Part shown: piece after piece, positions 52,095 through 61,156 of the stretch
Layout: each line of letters starts with the position of its first letter
Numbering within the stretch: position 1 is the stretch's first letter
From: G963662985 sp963662985
GTDB taxonomy: Bacteria > Chloroflexota > Anaerolineae > Anaerolineales > UBA11579
Direction of reading: 5' to 3'
Assembly (NCBI GenBank): GCA_963662985.1
Contig: OY760066.1
Location: forward strand, 372,001 to 436,000
Length of the DNA: 64,000 nucleotides
Translations under genes and position numbers: made by a program
The notes under the pieces: generated by a model
What the model was told of the DNA's origin: nothing
The model's input: the letters and a program-made list of their open reading frames with translations, nothing else
Databases searched by the model: none

Positions 52095-52829
52095 TTAACG
52101 GTCTAAATTGCTGGCAGAATCTGCGGGGAAAACAAGGAGATCTTCAGGGGCGTTGGCTTGATCTGCGTAAAATCCACGATATTGAGGGGGGAGAATGCCG
52201 GCCAATTGGTACATGATTTGATCTGTGACGGCTTGGCGATAGAGCTTCTTTTCTTTGCGATCTAGTTCTTTGACATAGAAGGGGTTGCCGACTCTGGTGT
52301 GGAATGGGAATCGTTTGAGCTTTTTGAGATCTTCGCGATAATTTTCGTGACCCCAAATGGCTAAGGGGAGGATGGGAGTTTTGGTGTGAGTGGCAAGAAC
52401 TGTGGTGCCGGGTTTGCCTTGAATAAGGCGACCATCACCGGAGCGAGTTCCTTCGGGGAAGATGCCGAGAAGTTTGTTGTTTTCGAGAACACGCATGCCT
52501 GTTTTCATGGCAACAATGTCGGATTCATCTCTTTTGAGGGGAATAAATTCCCAAATGTTGAAAAGAAAACGGAAGAGGGGATTGTCCCATGAACCAGCTT
52601 TTGCCATACCTGTAAATTGGCGGGGATAGATGCGCGGGGCTAGGACAGGGGCGTCTAAAAAATTGACATGGTTGATGACAACTAACATAGGTCCTTCGTA
52701 AGGGATCTTTTTTAATTCTTGTGAATCAACCTTGCTAATTAGGCTGGAGATGGCAGAGATGAGTGGATTGATGATACTTTTACCAAGAGTTTTTTCTAAG
52801 ACGGGGAGATTATTATTGTTTTCTTCCAT
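52095..52829 (-). CDS. plsC: 1-acyl-sn-glycerol-3-phosphate acyltransferase
   Basis: 244 residues. LVVINHVNFLDAPVLAPRIY (about 48) holds the HxxxxD motif, LGIFPEGTRSGDGRL (about 117) the EGTR substrate motif, and PILPLAIWGHENY the third block. Adds a fatty acyl chain to lysophosphatidic acid at the membrane. Located 23 bases after the lipid-kinase gene, probably one operon. A Pro/Ala-rich tail extends slightly past the usual end. Confidence 0.88.
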   Translation of the reverse strand: MEENNNNLPVLEKTLGKSIINPLISAISSLISKVDSQELKKIPYEGPMLVVINHVNFLDAPVLAPRIYPRQFTGMAKAGSWDNPLFRFLFNIWEFIPLKRDESDIVAMKTGMRVLENNKLLGIFPEGTRSGDGRLIQGKPGTTVLATHTKTPILPLAIWGHENYREDLKKLKRFPFHTRVGNPFYVKELDRKEKKLYRQAVTDQIMYQLAGILPPQYRGFYADQANAPEDLLVFPADSASNLDR

Positions 52830-52852
52830 ATAGTTTTCTTTTGATTGATTGG

Positions 52853-53776
52853 TTAGGCAAGGGGTTCTTGCAAAATGTGCAGTGCTTGAGGAAGGATCTC
52901 AATTTCTAATTTTTGACCTGCTTCACAGACGGTTTCACCATCAATATGGGAAGGGATGGTGCCATCTAGGGCGGTAACGGTAACCTTTTTGGCATTGATG
53001 AGATCTACTTTGGGGTGTGAGGTGTGAGTACCGGCAATAAATTTGGGCAGTACGGTGATTTGGGAGAGACGATTCATTTCATTGGCAATACATACTGAGA
53101 ATTCGCCATCGCTTGTATCTGCATCGGGGGTGAGCATAAAACCACCACCGGCACGTTGACCGTTCATGATGGAAATCATGAGAAAACGAGATTCAATGGT
53201 TTGATCGTCTAGTTCTAGACGGAGCAGGGCGGGTTTGACTAATATGATGGTTTTGAGGGCAGAAATGAGATAGCCGATGAACCCACTGAATTTGAGTTTG
53301 GCTGCTTCAAACCCGACGATGGCGTCAAAGCCTACCCCAAGACCGTTGCCAAAATAACGACCTTCAGGATAGTCACCACCACGGACATAACCGACGTCAA
53401 ATACTTGGGTGTTTTGATCTCGAAGCACTTCGAGGGCAGTTTCGATTCCAGTACGAACACCCACCCCAAATGCCATGTCATTGCCACTTCCTACGGGAAG
53501 AAGGCCGAAGATGGCTTTGTGATCACTGTTTTGGTTGGCGTACATAATGCCATTGAGGACTTCATTGGAAGTGCCATCACCACCAGCAGCGATGATGTAG
53601 GTATAACCTTCTGCGTGGGCTTGTTTGGCAATTTCGGTAGCGTGGTTAGGGGCGGTAGTGAGTTCAAGATCGTAGGGGAGGTTGTTGGCTTCCATAAAAG
53701 CTTTTATGGTGGGGATATGATCTACACTTTTACCTCTACTGGAGGTGGGATTTAGAATAATCTTGTATTTTTTCAT
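52853..53776 (-). CDS. Diacylglycerol/lipid kinase (DagK, YegS/BmrU family)
   Basis: 307 residues. KYKIILNPTSSRGKSVDHIP at the start, YIIAAGGDGTSNEVLNGIMY (the GGDGT nucleotide loop, about 57-76) and LLPVGSGNDMAFGVG (about 90) are diagnostic. FMLTPDADTSDGEFSV matches the metal-site region. Phosphorylates diacylglycerol or a related lipid, feeding phosphatidate synthesis with the PlsC-like enzyme downstream. Full length for the family. Confidence 0.88.
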   Translation of the reverse strand: MKKYKIILNPTSSRGKSVDHIPTIKAFMEANNLPYDLELTTAPNHATEIAKQAHAEGYTYIIAAGGDGTSNEVLNGIMYANQNSDHKAIFGLLPVGSGNDMAFGVGVRTGIETALEVLRDQNTQVFDVGYVRGGDYPEGRYFGNGLGVGFDAIVGFEAAKLKFSGFIGYLISALKTIILVKPALLRLELDDQTIESRFLMISIMNGQRAGGGFMLTPDADTSDGEFSVCIANEMNRLSQITVLPKFIAGTHTSHPKVDLINAKKVTVTALDGTIPSHIDGETVCEAGQKLEIEILPQALHILQEPLA

Positions 53777-53888
53777 GGCACACTCTTTTTTATGGATTAT
53801 TAAAATAAAAACGGAGAAAAGAGGTTTCTATCCTTTTCACCATCCTATTAGTAAAACCTAAAAAAGAGAAATAAGTTGCGGGATTGGT

Positions 53889-54791
53889 TTATTTTTCCCA
53901 GAAGGTATGAGTAGGGGTAGGGCGGAACCCTATTTGATAATAGAACTGTTGGCTGGAACCAACAACAGCTTGTTGCACTCCACGCTTGGCAGCATTTTGG
54001 ATGGCAGTGAGAACAGCAGCTTTGCCGAGACCTTTTTTGCGATAGTCAGGGTGGGTGGCAACAGGTTCGATGAGGGCGTATTGCGTGAGAGGATGAACCC
54101 AAATGCCGGAAAAGGAAGCGTAGTCGCCATTGGGGGCGGTGATGACACAACAAAGACTGCGGTCGAAATCTGGACCGGAAATGCTTTCGGCACGATCAAT
54201 GAGATCTTGCTCGGATGAGGGAGGAGGACCTTCGTGATTAAAACCATGCCATAAGAGGGCGTGGAATTTTCGGATGTCAAACTTGGGATCAGCGAGGGTG
54301 ATATGGGCGTAACCTTCGGGTAGGGGGTGGGAGAGATCAGTGGTGAGAATGTCTAAGATGGCGATGTGTTCTTGGTGTTGGGTGGGGTGGTAGCCGAGGG
54401 AGTGGGCGAGGCGTTGGAACTCAGCGTCTTGATCTGGAATGAGGATTTTGAGACTGCCTTCTTTATGCAGGTGCTGTTCGGCATAGTGGATGAGCTGGGT
54501 TTGAAGAAAGCGGTATTGGGGGGCAATGCAGAGATAGGCGTAACCGAGTTGGTCTTCGTAGGTGGCAAGGGCGACGATTTGATCTTGTTTGTCTTGATCG
54601 GTCCAGATGCCGATGTGATCTAAGTGTTCAGTATCATTGATGCCGAGGGCGTGAACCCATTCCCAGCGTGCCCATTCAAAGGGATGAGTGACAGGATTGG
54701 TTTGGTTGAGGCGAATGAGAAAGTCTTTGACTTGATGGAAAGCAGGCGTGAAACTAGGTGCGGGAGGATAGGGGTTAAATTTAATTTTCAT
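53889..54791 (-). CDS. GNAT family N-acetyltransferase (tandem or extended)
   Basis: 300 residues. The C-terminal half has the acetyl-CoA loop VATHPDYRKKGLGKAAVLTA (about 243-262). The N-terminal half (WVHALGINDTEHLDHIGIWT ... QIVALATYEDQLGYAYLCIA) looks like a second, degenerate GNAT fold, so this is probably a two-domain member. Substrate unknown. No close neighbours on its strand. Confidence 0.8.
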   Translation of the reverse strand: MKIKFNPYPPAPSFTPAFHQVKDFLIRLNQTNPVTHPFEWARWEWVHALGINDTEHLDHIGIWTDQDKQDQIVALATYEDQLGYAYLCIAPQYRFLQTQLIHYAEQHLHKEGSLKILIPDQDAEFQRLAHSLGYHPTQHQEHIAILDILTTDLSHPLPEGYAHITLADPKFDIRKFHALLWHGFNHEGPPPSSEQDLIDRAESISGPDFDRSLCCVITAPNGDYASFSGIWVHPLTQYALIEPVATHPDYRKKGLGKAAVLTAIQNAAKRGVQQAVVGSSQQFYYQIGFRPTPTHTFWEK

Positions 54792-54918
54792 GTATTTATT
54801 ATAGAGGCTAGGAGCAGGGGTGTAAATTATGAATTATTGGATATTTGAAATTAATTTTTTTAATGTTAATATAAATTATGTAATAAGAATTATTTAAGAA
54901 GAGTTATGGAGAAAATTA

Positions 54919-55521
54919 ATGAAAAAGACTTATATATTGATTGTTTGTATATTGATTGTTTCTATGTTTGTTTTGATCCTGAATGATAATGTAAAAGCAA
55001 TTGATACAATTGAATATTGGAAAAACGTTTGTTTGGATGCTGGTGGAGTTTATGTATTGGGTAATTCTATTCAATATTGTTACAATTTCACCTCTGAATT
55101 AGGTTTAAAAAATGCTGGATGTGAAGGATATAGTTACGGATCAAATTACAGAAGGTTTGAAGATGAAACCCCAACACTTTTAAAATGTGGTTATTATGAA
55201 TTATCAAAGGGCCTTGAAAAAGAAGGTAGATGTAAATTTTTTGAAGTGAAGGATGGTTTTATAGGCGGGATGATTGAAGCGAGCGGATTAGGAGCTCCAT
55301 CAGTTATGCGATTAAATAAAGATGGTGTTATCTATAAATTGCCTGTTTTTGAGGATTCGATCTCAAAGGATTCTTTAACGGGTGTGTGGACAGCAAAATA
55401 TTTTACTGTTAGTCCGACAACGAGCCAGCCGTTGGTTGATGAAGGGATTTATTCCGTATATTGTTATGGATCAAATGGTACGGCAAGTGGTGCGGGGATG
55501 AAAGTTGAGATTACAAGATAA
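54919..55521 (+). CDS. Secreted protein of an unrecognised family, paralogue 1
   Basis: 200 residues with a clear signal peptide (about 1-28). The mature part has paired cysteines and the conserved C-terminal module shared with the gene at 56500: EKEGRCKFFEVKDGFIGG, the GLG after the Glu-Ala-Ser, YKLPVFEDSI, and GSNGTASGAGMKVEITR at the end. Six cysteines in the mature chain suggest disulfides. Starts with ATGGAGAAAATTA as the binding site and has a terminator. I do not recognise the family; the fold is likely all-beta. Confidence 0.7.
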   Translation: MKKTYILIVCILIVSMFVLILNDNVKAIDTIEYWKNVCLDAGGVYVLGNSIQYCYNFTSELGLKNAGCEGYSYGSNYRRFEDETPTLLKCGYYELSKGLEKEGRCKFFEVKDGFIGGMIEASGLGAPSVMRLNKDGVIYKLPVFEDSISKDSLTGVWTAKYFTVSPTTSQPLVDEGIYSVYCYGSNGTASGAGMKVEITR

Positions 55522-55539
55522 AAGATGAAGGATAGAAAG

Positions 55540-55562
55540 GCCGTTCTTTGAACGGCTTTTTT
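55540..55562 (+). terminator. Terminator of secreted-protein paralogue 1
   Basis: GCCGTTC (55540-55546) pairs with GAACGGC (55550-55556), followed by T residues. Confidence 0.85.
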
Positions 55563-55631
55563 TATAATGGTTGAAATTGTGAATTATAATTTGAGAGGAT
55601 TTCTTCTTTAATTGATTGAAAAGAGGTGTTT

Positions 55632-56249
55632 GTGTATTCATATTTGATGTGGGATTTTGATGGGACGTTGTTTGATACGTATCCGGTGATGGGGAAGGCT
55701 TTTCAAGAAACTTTGGCAGAGGCAGGGTATGTGGAATCTTTGGAAGATGTGATGACAAAGATGAAGGTGTCAATGGGATATGCGATGGAATATTATAAGG
55801 GAAAGTATGAGATTGATGAGGCGTTTTTGGATGCGTATGAAAAGAGACGGATGGCGTTGGAGTTGGAAGAGTGTGTGTTGTTTGAAGGTGTGAAGGAGAT
55901 ATGTGAGGCAGTTTGTTTGCAGGGAGGGACTAATTATTTGGTGACTCACCGAGGTTCTTCTGCTTTTGGTTTGATGGAAGCGCATGGATTAATGCCATTT
56001 TTCGAGGATTTTGTAACAGGGGAGAGTGGGTTTGCGCGAAAGCCAAGCCCGGAGGGGATTGCGTATCTATTGTCTAAATATAAATTGTCGGTGAGGGAAT
56101 GTTTGATGATCGGGGATCGGGAATTGGATGTGTTAGCAGGGAAGAATGCGGGGGTGGATGCGTGTTTGTTTACGATGGAGAAGGATGTGGTAAGTGCGGC
56201 GGATTATGTGGTGGGTTCGATGAGGGATTTGAAGGATATTGTTTTTTGA
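55632..56249 (+). CDS. HAD-superfamily hydrolase (phosphoglycolate phosphatase-like)
   Basis: 205 residues from a GTG at 55632, five bases after AAGAGG; a GTG two codons earlier overlaps that site. Motif I is WDFDGTLFDTYP (nucleophile Asp), motif II is NYLVTHRGSSAFG (Thr), and the Lys of ARKPSPEG and MIGDRELDVLAGKNAGVDAC (motif IV) complete the set. The helical cap after motif I puts it in subclass IA. Likely dephosphorylates a small sugar phosphate. Flanked by the two unknown secreted-protein paralogues. Confidence 0.87.
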   Translation: MYSYLMWDFDGTLFDTYPVMGKAFQETLAEAGYVESLEDVMTKMKVSMGYAMEYYKGKYEIDEAFLDAYEKRRMALELEECVLFEGVKEICEAVCLQGGTNYLVTHRGSSAFGLMEAHGLMPFFEDFVTGESGFARKPSPEGIAYLLSKYKLSVRECLMIGDRELDVLAGKNAGVDACLFTMEKDVVSAADYVVGSMRDLKDIVF

Positions 56250-56255
56250 GATGTG

Positions 56256-56290
56256 AAAAAGACTAATATATTATTAGTCTTTTTTTTTTG
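56256..56290 (+). terminator. Terminator of the HAD gene
   Basis: AGACTAATA (56260-56268) pairs with TATTAGTCT (56272-56280), followed by a long T-run. Confidence 0.87.
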
Positions 56291-56499
56291 TTTGAAGAGT
56301 GATTTTCACAATTGTTTGAAATTGAAGATTGACTGTATATGTTAAAAATTGTATTCTTTATTTGAAAGATTAATTTAAGTTAATACAAATCAATTTGTAC
56401 AAAGAATTTTCATAATAACTCTATTCGTCCAGATGGGGCAAATTATTAATTTTTTTAATCTTCTTTTGTTATTAGGTTAAATATAGTGAAGGAGTTGTT

Positions 56500-57111
56500 A
56501 TGAAATCAAAAAAAATCTTTGTATTGTCATTGCTATTAGTGTTCATTCTTGTGACTTTGACAATGGTAAATGTAGTATCTGGCAATGATATTTCTTCTGA
56601 AGAGGCTATCATTTGTTCAAGTATGGGAGGGGTATATGTGGCCGCAGAAAATAAATGCTACAATGCTTGGGCTCCTACGGAAATTTGTCCAGATGGATAT
56701 GCGACAATCAATTTTGGATTTGTTCCTTTACATGGTCAAGATTTTTCTTTAAGTAGGGAGGCTTTGCCATATGTATGTGGGTATGTGAATCTCAATGGAA
56801 GTTTGGAGAAAGAAGGAAGGTGTAAGTTCTTTAGTGTTGAGGATGGGTATGTTGGTGGTACGGTGGGAGCATCAGGCTTGGGTTCAGTTTCTATTTTGCG
56901 ATTGGTAAATAGTGAACATGTGTATAAATTGCCGGTTATCGAAAGCTCAATTGTGCGTGATGATGTAACTGGACAATGGACTGCTGAATTTGCTACGATT
57001 GACCCTACTACTGGACAGCCTCTAGTGTCAGTAGGAACTTATGATGTGAGTTGTTTTGGCGCAAATGGAACTGCTAGTGGGGCAGGGATGATGGTGAACA
57101 TTACGCGATAG
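56500..57111 (+). CDS. Secreted protein of an unrecognised family, paralogue 2
   Basis: 203 residues, signal peptide about 1-29 (VLSLLLVFILVTLTMVNVVS). Shares the C-terminal module with the gene at 54919: LEKEGRCKFFSVEDGYVGG, GASGLGSVSILRL, YKLPVIESSI, DPTTGQPLVS and GANGTASGAGMMVNITR. The N-terminal halves differ. Cysteines are conserved in position (first at about 39). The binding site GTGAAGGAG is good; the upstream 250-base spacer contains no gene. Its terminator closes the cluster. Confidence 0.7.
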   Translation: MKSKKIFVLSLLLVFILVTLTMVNVVSGNDISSEEAIICSSMGGVYVAAENKCYNAWAPTEICPDGYATINFGFVPLHGQDFSLSREALPYVCGYVNLNGSLEKEGRCKFFSVEDGYVGGTVGASGLGSVSILRLVNSEHVYKLPVIESSIVRDDVTGQWTAEFATIDPTTGQPLVSVGTYDVSCFGANGTASGAGMMVNITR

Positions 57112-57124
57112 TTGTATGAAAAAG

Positions 57125-57158
57125 AAAGCCCGTCTTTGAAAATAAGACGGGCTTTTTG
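57125..57158 (+). terminator. Terminator of secreted-protein paralogue 2
   Basis: AAAGCCCGTCTT (57125-57136) pairs with AAGACGGGCTTT (57144-57155); a T-run follows. Confidence 0.88.
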
Positions 57159-57176
57159 TTTAAGTTGAGAATTTGA

Positions 57177-58139
57177 TTAGGCCCAGTACATTTCGCCGGG
57201 TTCTTCAAGCATGACTGCTTTTTTGAGAACTTCGACAGCTTTGGAGAGACCTTCATTTGTGGACATGAGGGCGTCTTCGTGTTCGATGGAGATGACGTAG
57301 TCATAGCCGACGAGACGGAGGGCGGTGGTGATGTCGCGCCAGGTTTGTTCGTTGTGGCCGAAGCCGATGGTGCGGAAGGTCCATGCACGGTCTGCGATTT
57401 GGTCGTAGGGTTTGTTGTCGTTGCAGCCGTTGACATCTACGTTTATGGGGTCGACGTAACAGTCTTTGCCGTGGACATGATAGATTGTTTTGCCAAGGGC
57501 ACGGATGGCGGCGATGGGATTGACCCCGTTCCAGAAGAGGTGGCTGGGATCAAAGTTGCAGCCGACGGCGGGGTTGGTGCTGTTGTGTAGTTTGAGCATG
57601 GTTTCGACGTTGTAGACGAGTTGACCAGGGTGCATTTCGATGGCAACTTTGACGTTGTGGTCTTGGGCATATTGGCCGGCGTCTTTCCAATAGGGAATGG
57701 CGACGTCGTTCCATTGATAGGCTAACATTTCAGAATAATAGGGAGGCCATGGGCAGGTGATCCAGTTGGGGGTGGTTTCACCGGGGGCGCCGGCGGGAAT
57801 GCCTGAGAAGTTGTTGACAACGGGGATGTTCATCAGTTGGGCTAATTCGATGGTTTTGCGGAAGGTTTCATCTGCTTCTTGTTGGGTGGCTTTGTTGGGA
57901 CTGAGGACTTCACCATGACAGCTTAGGGCGCTAATGAAGAGGCCTTTGGCGCTGACGAGGTCAAGATAGTCTTTGCGAGCAGATTCGCTGGAGAGAAGAT
58001 CGTCTAGATTGAGGTGGGCGTTGCCGGGATAACAGCCTGTGCCAACTTCGATGGCTTTGACACCATAGGATTTGATTTTATCGAGGGCTTTTTCAAAAGG
58101 CTCGTTTTGGAAGAGGACGGTTAGAACACCAATTTGCAT
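57177..58139 (-). CDS. Sugar phosphate isomerase/epimerase (AP endonuclease-2-type TIM barrel)
   Basis: 320 residues. MQIGVLTVLFQNEPFEKALD and the N-terminal VKAIEVGTGCYPG mark a xylose-isomerase-like TIM barrel. The metal site is built from EMHPGQL (about 167), CNFDPSHLFWNG (about 193), YHVHGKDC (about 225) and ISIEHEDALM (about 288). Acts on a sugar or inositol derivative in this catabolic cluster. The site AAGGAGTTTTTT precedes the ATG. Divergent from the ROK regulator, which may control it. Confidence 0.84.
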   Translation of the reverse strand: MQIGVLTVLFQNEPFEKALDKIKSYGVKAIEVGTGCYPGNAHLNLDDLLSSESARKDYLDLVSAKGLFISALSCHGEVLSPNKATQQEADETFRKTIELAQLMNIPVVNNFSGIPAGAPGETTPNWITCPWPPYYSEMLAYQWNDVAIPYWKDAGQYAQDHNVKVAIEMHPGQLVYNVETMLKLHNSTNPAVGCNFDPSHLFWNGVNPIAAIRALGKTIYHVHGKDCYVDPINVDVNGCNDNKPYDQIADRAWTFRTIGFGHNEQTWRDITTALRLVGYDYVISIEHEDALMSTNEGLSKAVEVLKKAVMLEEPGEMYWA

Positions 58140-58195
58140 AAAAAACTCCTTGTTTTTTTCAAATAATTCTGCTTTTTTTGGAAATGAAGGTGGGT

Positions 58196-58430
58196 TTGTT
58201 ATCGATTAACGACAACCAGAGCAGAATTATATTTTTTTCAATCTGCTCGGTAATAGGACTCATTTTTATAATAGCTTAAGAAAAGAAATATGTGAAGTTT
58301 ATTTTTATGAAGTTTTGGGGGAAAATGAGAAGAAAGGACATTAATATACCTACTTAGGCTAATTAAAAGCCTAAGTGTTAATTTAAAAAGTCATATTGGT
58401 TATTGAAAACGATTAACCTTTTTGTTAATA
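58196..58430. promoter_or_regulatory. Candidate ROK operators with shared CGATTAAC core
   Basis: CGATTAAC occurs at 58203-58210 within the near-palindrome TTATCGATTAACGA, and again at 58410-58417, where GATTAAC is followed by an inverted GTTAATA after five bases. Both lie between the divergent isomerase and ROK genes. The repeat of the core in a 344-base gap suggests operator sites for the regulator. Confidence 0.45.
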
Positions 58431-58483
58431 TGTTGATAATAAGAGAAAAAATTCACAAATATCTGGAGACTTTTGATTTCAAC

Positions 58484-59719
58484 ATGAAAGAACAATTAAC
58501 AGCCCCCATTTTGGTTAGTAATGCAGCGTTGATGGTTTTGCAGATCATTCGAAGACGTGGTGCTGTTTCTCGTTCTACGGTGACGGAGATCACGGGTTGG
58601 TCAAAAGCAAAAACAACACAGGAAATTCGATTTTTACTCGAAAAAGAATATTTGGTGGAAGTGGGGAATGGCACCTCGCAAGGTGGACGAAAGCCAAAGA
58701 TGTTGAAATTGAATCCAGATTTGGGATATTTGTTGGGTGTGGACATTGGCGTGACCAGTGTGGACATGGCATTGACGGACATTGGGGGAGAGATCTTGGT
58801 GCGGTTTGCAGAACCAGTGGATCTTCGTAAGGGACCAGAAGTGGTTTTGGATCGTGTGGCAGAAGTTGCACTAGAGATGTTGGGTGAAGTGGGCGGCAGT
58901 GCGAATCAGGTTTTAGGGATTGTGATTGGTGTGCCGGGGCCAGTGAATTTTATTGAAGGTGTGTTGGTGGCTCCTCCGTTGATCCCAGAATGGGAACGTT
59001 TTCAAATTCGCAGTTATTTGAAAAAGACGTTTGTGTCTACTTTTGTGATGGTGGACAATGATGTGAATATTATGGCGTTGGGGGAACGCTTTGCTGGTGA
59101 GGCACAGGGAATTAATCATTTTATTTTTGTGAAGATTGGTACAGGGATTGGTGCGGGGATCATGTCTAATGGAAAGATTCATCGCGGACGAGATGGTTGC
59201 GCTGGTGATATTGGACATATTTGTGTGGATAAGCGCGGGCCTTTGTGCAATTGTGGGAACTTTGGCTGTTTGGAGATTATGGCAGCAGGGCCAGCAATTG
59301 CGAAGCGCGCGATGGATGCGGTTGAGAATGGCGACAGCCCTTTGATGGCGAAGATGATGGAAGAAAACGGTGGCTATTTGACACCTGAGGATGTGAACCG
59401 TGCTTGTTTGCAGGCTGATTCAGCGGCTTTGCAGGTGATTCGTGAGAGTGGACGTTTGTTGGGAGAGACTTTGGCCTCTTTGGTGAATTTCTTTAATCCG
59501 AGCCATATTATTATCGGCGGCGGGATTTCTCAATTTGGCAATCATTTGTTGGTGGCGATCCGACAGACCATTTTAAAAAGATCGTTGCCTTTGGCAACAA
59601 AACATTTAGTAATCAATTTTTCTAGTGCTGGGCGCGATGCAGGAGTGATTGGGGCAATCTCGATGGCTTCGGAATATCTTTTTGCAATCGAAGAAGATCC
59701 AGGCAGAATTATTACTTGA
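58484..59719 (+). CDS. ROK family transcriptional regulator/sugar kinase-like
   Basis: 411 residues from ATG 58484, the closest start upstream of the winged helix; GGAG is 15 bases away, so an earlier start (58430) is possible. HTH: RRRGAVSRSTVTEITGWSKA (about 24-43). ROK domain: LLGVDIGVTSVDMALTDIGG, then the ATP/sugar loop KIGTGIGAGIMSNGKIHRG, and the zinc site DIGHICVDKRGPLCNCGNFG (CxCGxxGC). It senses a sugar or sugar phosphate and should control this cluster; the CGATTAAC sites upstream are candidates. Confidence 0.85.
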   Translation: MKEQLTAPILVSNAALMVLQIIRRRGAVSRSTVTEITGWSKAKTTQEIRFLLEKEYLVEVGNGTSQGGRKPKMLKLNPDLGYLLGVDIGVTSVDMALTDIGGEILVRFAEPVDLRKGPEVVLDRVAEVALEMLGEVGGSANQVLGIVIGVPGPVNFIEGVLVAPPLIPEWERFQIRSYLKKTFVSTFVMVDNDVNIMALGERFAGEAQGINHFIFVKIGTGIGAGIMSNGKIHRGRDGCAGDIGHICVDKRGPLCNCGNFGCLEIMAAGPAIAKRAMDAVENGDSPLMAKMMEENGGYLTPEDVNRACLQADSAALQVIRESGRLLGETLASLVNFFNPSHIIIGGGISQFGNHLLVAIRQTILKRSLPLATKHLVINFSSAGRDAGVIGAISMASEYLFAIEEDPGRIIT

Positions 59720-59764
59720 GTATGAAGATCAACGATAGACAACTAATTTTGAAAGGCAGACAGA

Positions 59765-60922
59765 ATGACAAATAAGAAATTTAAAGTTGGTGTTGTTGGG
59801 TTAGGTTTTATTGGGCCGGCACACATTGAAAACATTCGTCGCTTAGGCGATGAGGTTTTGGGAGTGGCAGGGATTGATCTTGATGAAGCCCAAACTTATG
59901 CTGAGAAGTTGAAGGTGGAGAAGGCGTATGCATCTTTTGATGAGATGGTCGCTGACCCTGAAATTGATATTGTGCATGTGTGTTCTCCCAACTTTTTGCA
60001 TTTTGAACATACAAAGAAGGCATTGGAAGCTGGCAAACATGTGATCTGTGAAAAACCTTTGACAGTTGATTCGGCGCAATCTGCTGAATTGGTGAAACTG
60101 GCAGCGGAAAAAGATTTGGCTTGTGCTTTGAATCATAACTTGCGATTTTATCCGGTGAATCATGAAGCACGTTCCATCGCTAGAAGCGGTGAACTAGGCG
60201 AAATCTATAATATTCATGGGACTTATTTGCAGGATTGGTTGCTTTATCCGACAGACTGGAACTGGCGTTTGTTGCAAAAAGAAGGCGGTTCTTTGTGCAG
60301 TGTGGCTGATATTGGCTCTCACTGGATGGACATGGTGCAATTTGTGACGGGCTTGAAGATTGTGGAAGTTTTTGCAGATTTGGGAACTGCGATTCCTGTA
60401 CGCAAGCGCCCGTTAGGTAAAGTGGAAACTTACCAAGGTAAGATGAAGACTGAGCAAGAATATGAAGAGATGCATGTGACCGCGGATGATTTTGCCCATT
60501 TGCTGTTCCATTTTGATAATGGGGCAAAGGGGAGCTTGGTGATTTCTCAAGTGAGCGCTGGGCGAAAGAATTGTTTGCGTTATGAAATTGATGGCGCGGA
60601 AGCTTCTGTGGCTTGGGATTCAGATCGACCCAACGAATTGTGGCGTGGGTATCGTGGACGCTATAATGAAATTTTGCAGAAAGACCCGGCGATTATGTCT
60701 GAAGCAGCCCAATCTGTGAATAGCTATCCTGGTGGGCATTCGGAAGGATTCCCAGACACTTTCAAACAATTGGCAAAGAAAGTGAATGAATATATTGAAG
60801 CTGGTGATTTTGATGCAACTCCAGAATTTCCTACTTTTGCAGATGGACACCGTTCTTTGTTGATTGAAGATGCGATTATTGAAAGCGCGAAGACAAAGAG
60901 CTGGGTGAAAGTTAAGTACTAG
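59765..60922 (+). CDS. Gfo/Idh/MocA family oxidoreductase
   Basis: 385 residues. KVGVVGLGFIGPAHIENIRR (7-26) is the NAD(P) loop; HVICEKPLTVDSAQSAELVK (about 92) contains the EKP motif with the catalytic Lys. The C-terminal domain (HMTAD-like region and GGSLCSVADIGSHWMDMVQF) supplies the Asp/His pair. Oxidises a cyclic polyol or sugar at C3 in this family. Located between the ROK regulator and the sugar-binding lipoprotein, consistent with sugar or inositol catabolism. Confidence 0.88.
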   Translation: MTNKKFKVGVVGLGFIGPAHIENIRRLGDEVLGVAGIDLDEAQTYAEKLKVEKAYASFDEMVADPEIDIVHVCSPNFLHFEHTKKALEAGKHVICEKPLTVDSAQSAELVKLAAEKDLACALNHNLRFYPVNHEARSIARSGELGEIYNIHGTYLQDWLLYPTDWNWRLLQKEGGSLCSVADIGSHWMDMVQFVTGLKIVEVFADLGTAIPVRKRPLGKVETYQGKMKTEQEYEEMHVTADDFAHLLFHFDNGAKGSLVISQVSAGRKNCLRYEIDGAEASVAWDSDRPNELWRGYRGRYNEILQKDPAIMSEAAQSVNSYPGGHSEGFPDTFKQLAKKVNEYIEAGDFDATPEFPTFADGHRSLLIEDAIIESAKTKSWVKVKY

Positions 60923-61104
60923 GTGGTTTTATCCATTCAATAATTTTTCTAGAATGAAGAGCAAAGGAGGTCGTTGAAAAGATATATCCATTGATTCTAG
61001 TTCGGGCCGAGCGTTTGATCGTGAGATTTAACATAGGTCCATTGTGAGACAGATGAGAAGCTGTTTTGCATAAAAAATAAAACATATTTGTTAAAACAAT
61101 TAAG

Positions 61105-61131
61105 TTTTCAAAACCGAATAGGTTTTGAAAA
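61105..61131 (+). promoter_or_regulatory. Perfect inverted repeat upstream of the binding-protein gene
   Basis: TTTTCAAAACC (61105-61115) pairs with GGTTTTGAAAA (61121-61131) around GAATA. No T-run follows. It could be an operator or a 5' mRNA hairpin. In the 234-base spacer there is also a full Shine-Dalgarno AAAGGAGGT at 60963-60971 followed by a six-codon TTG frame ending in TGA, with no gene. Confidence 0.5.
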
Positions 61132-61156
61132 GTAACATTATCTATTTAGGAGAATA

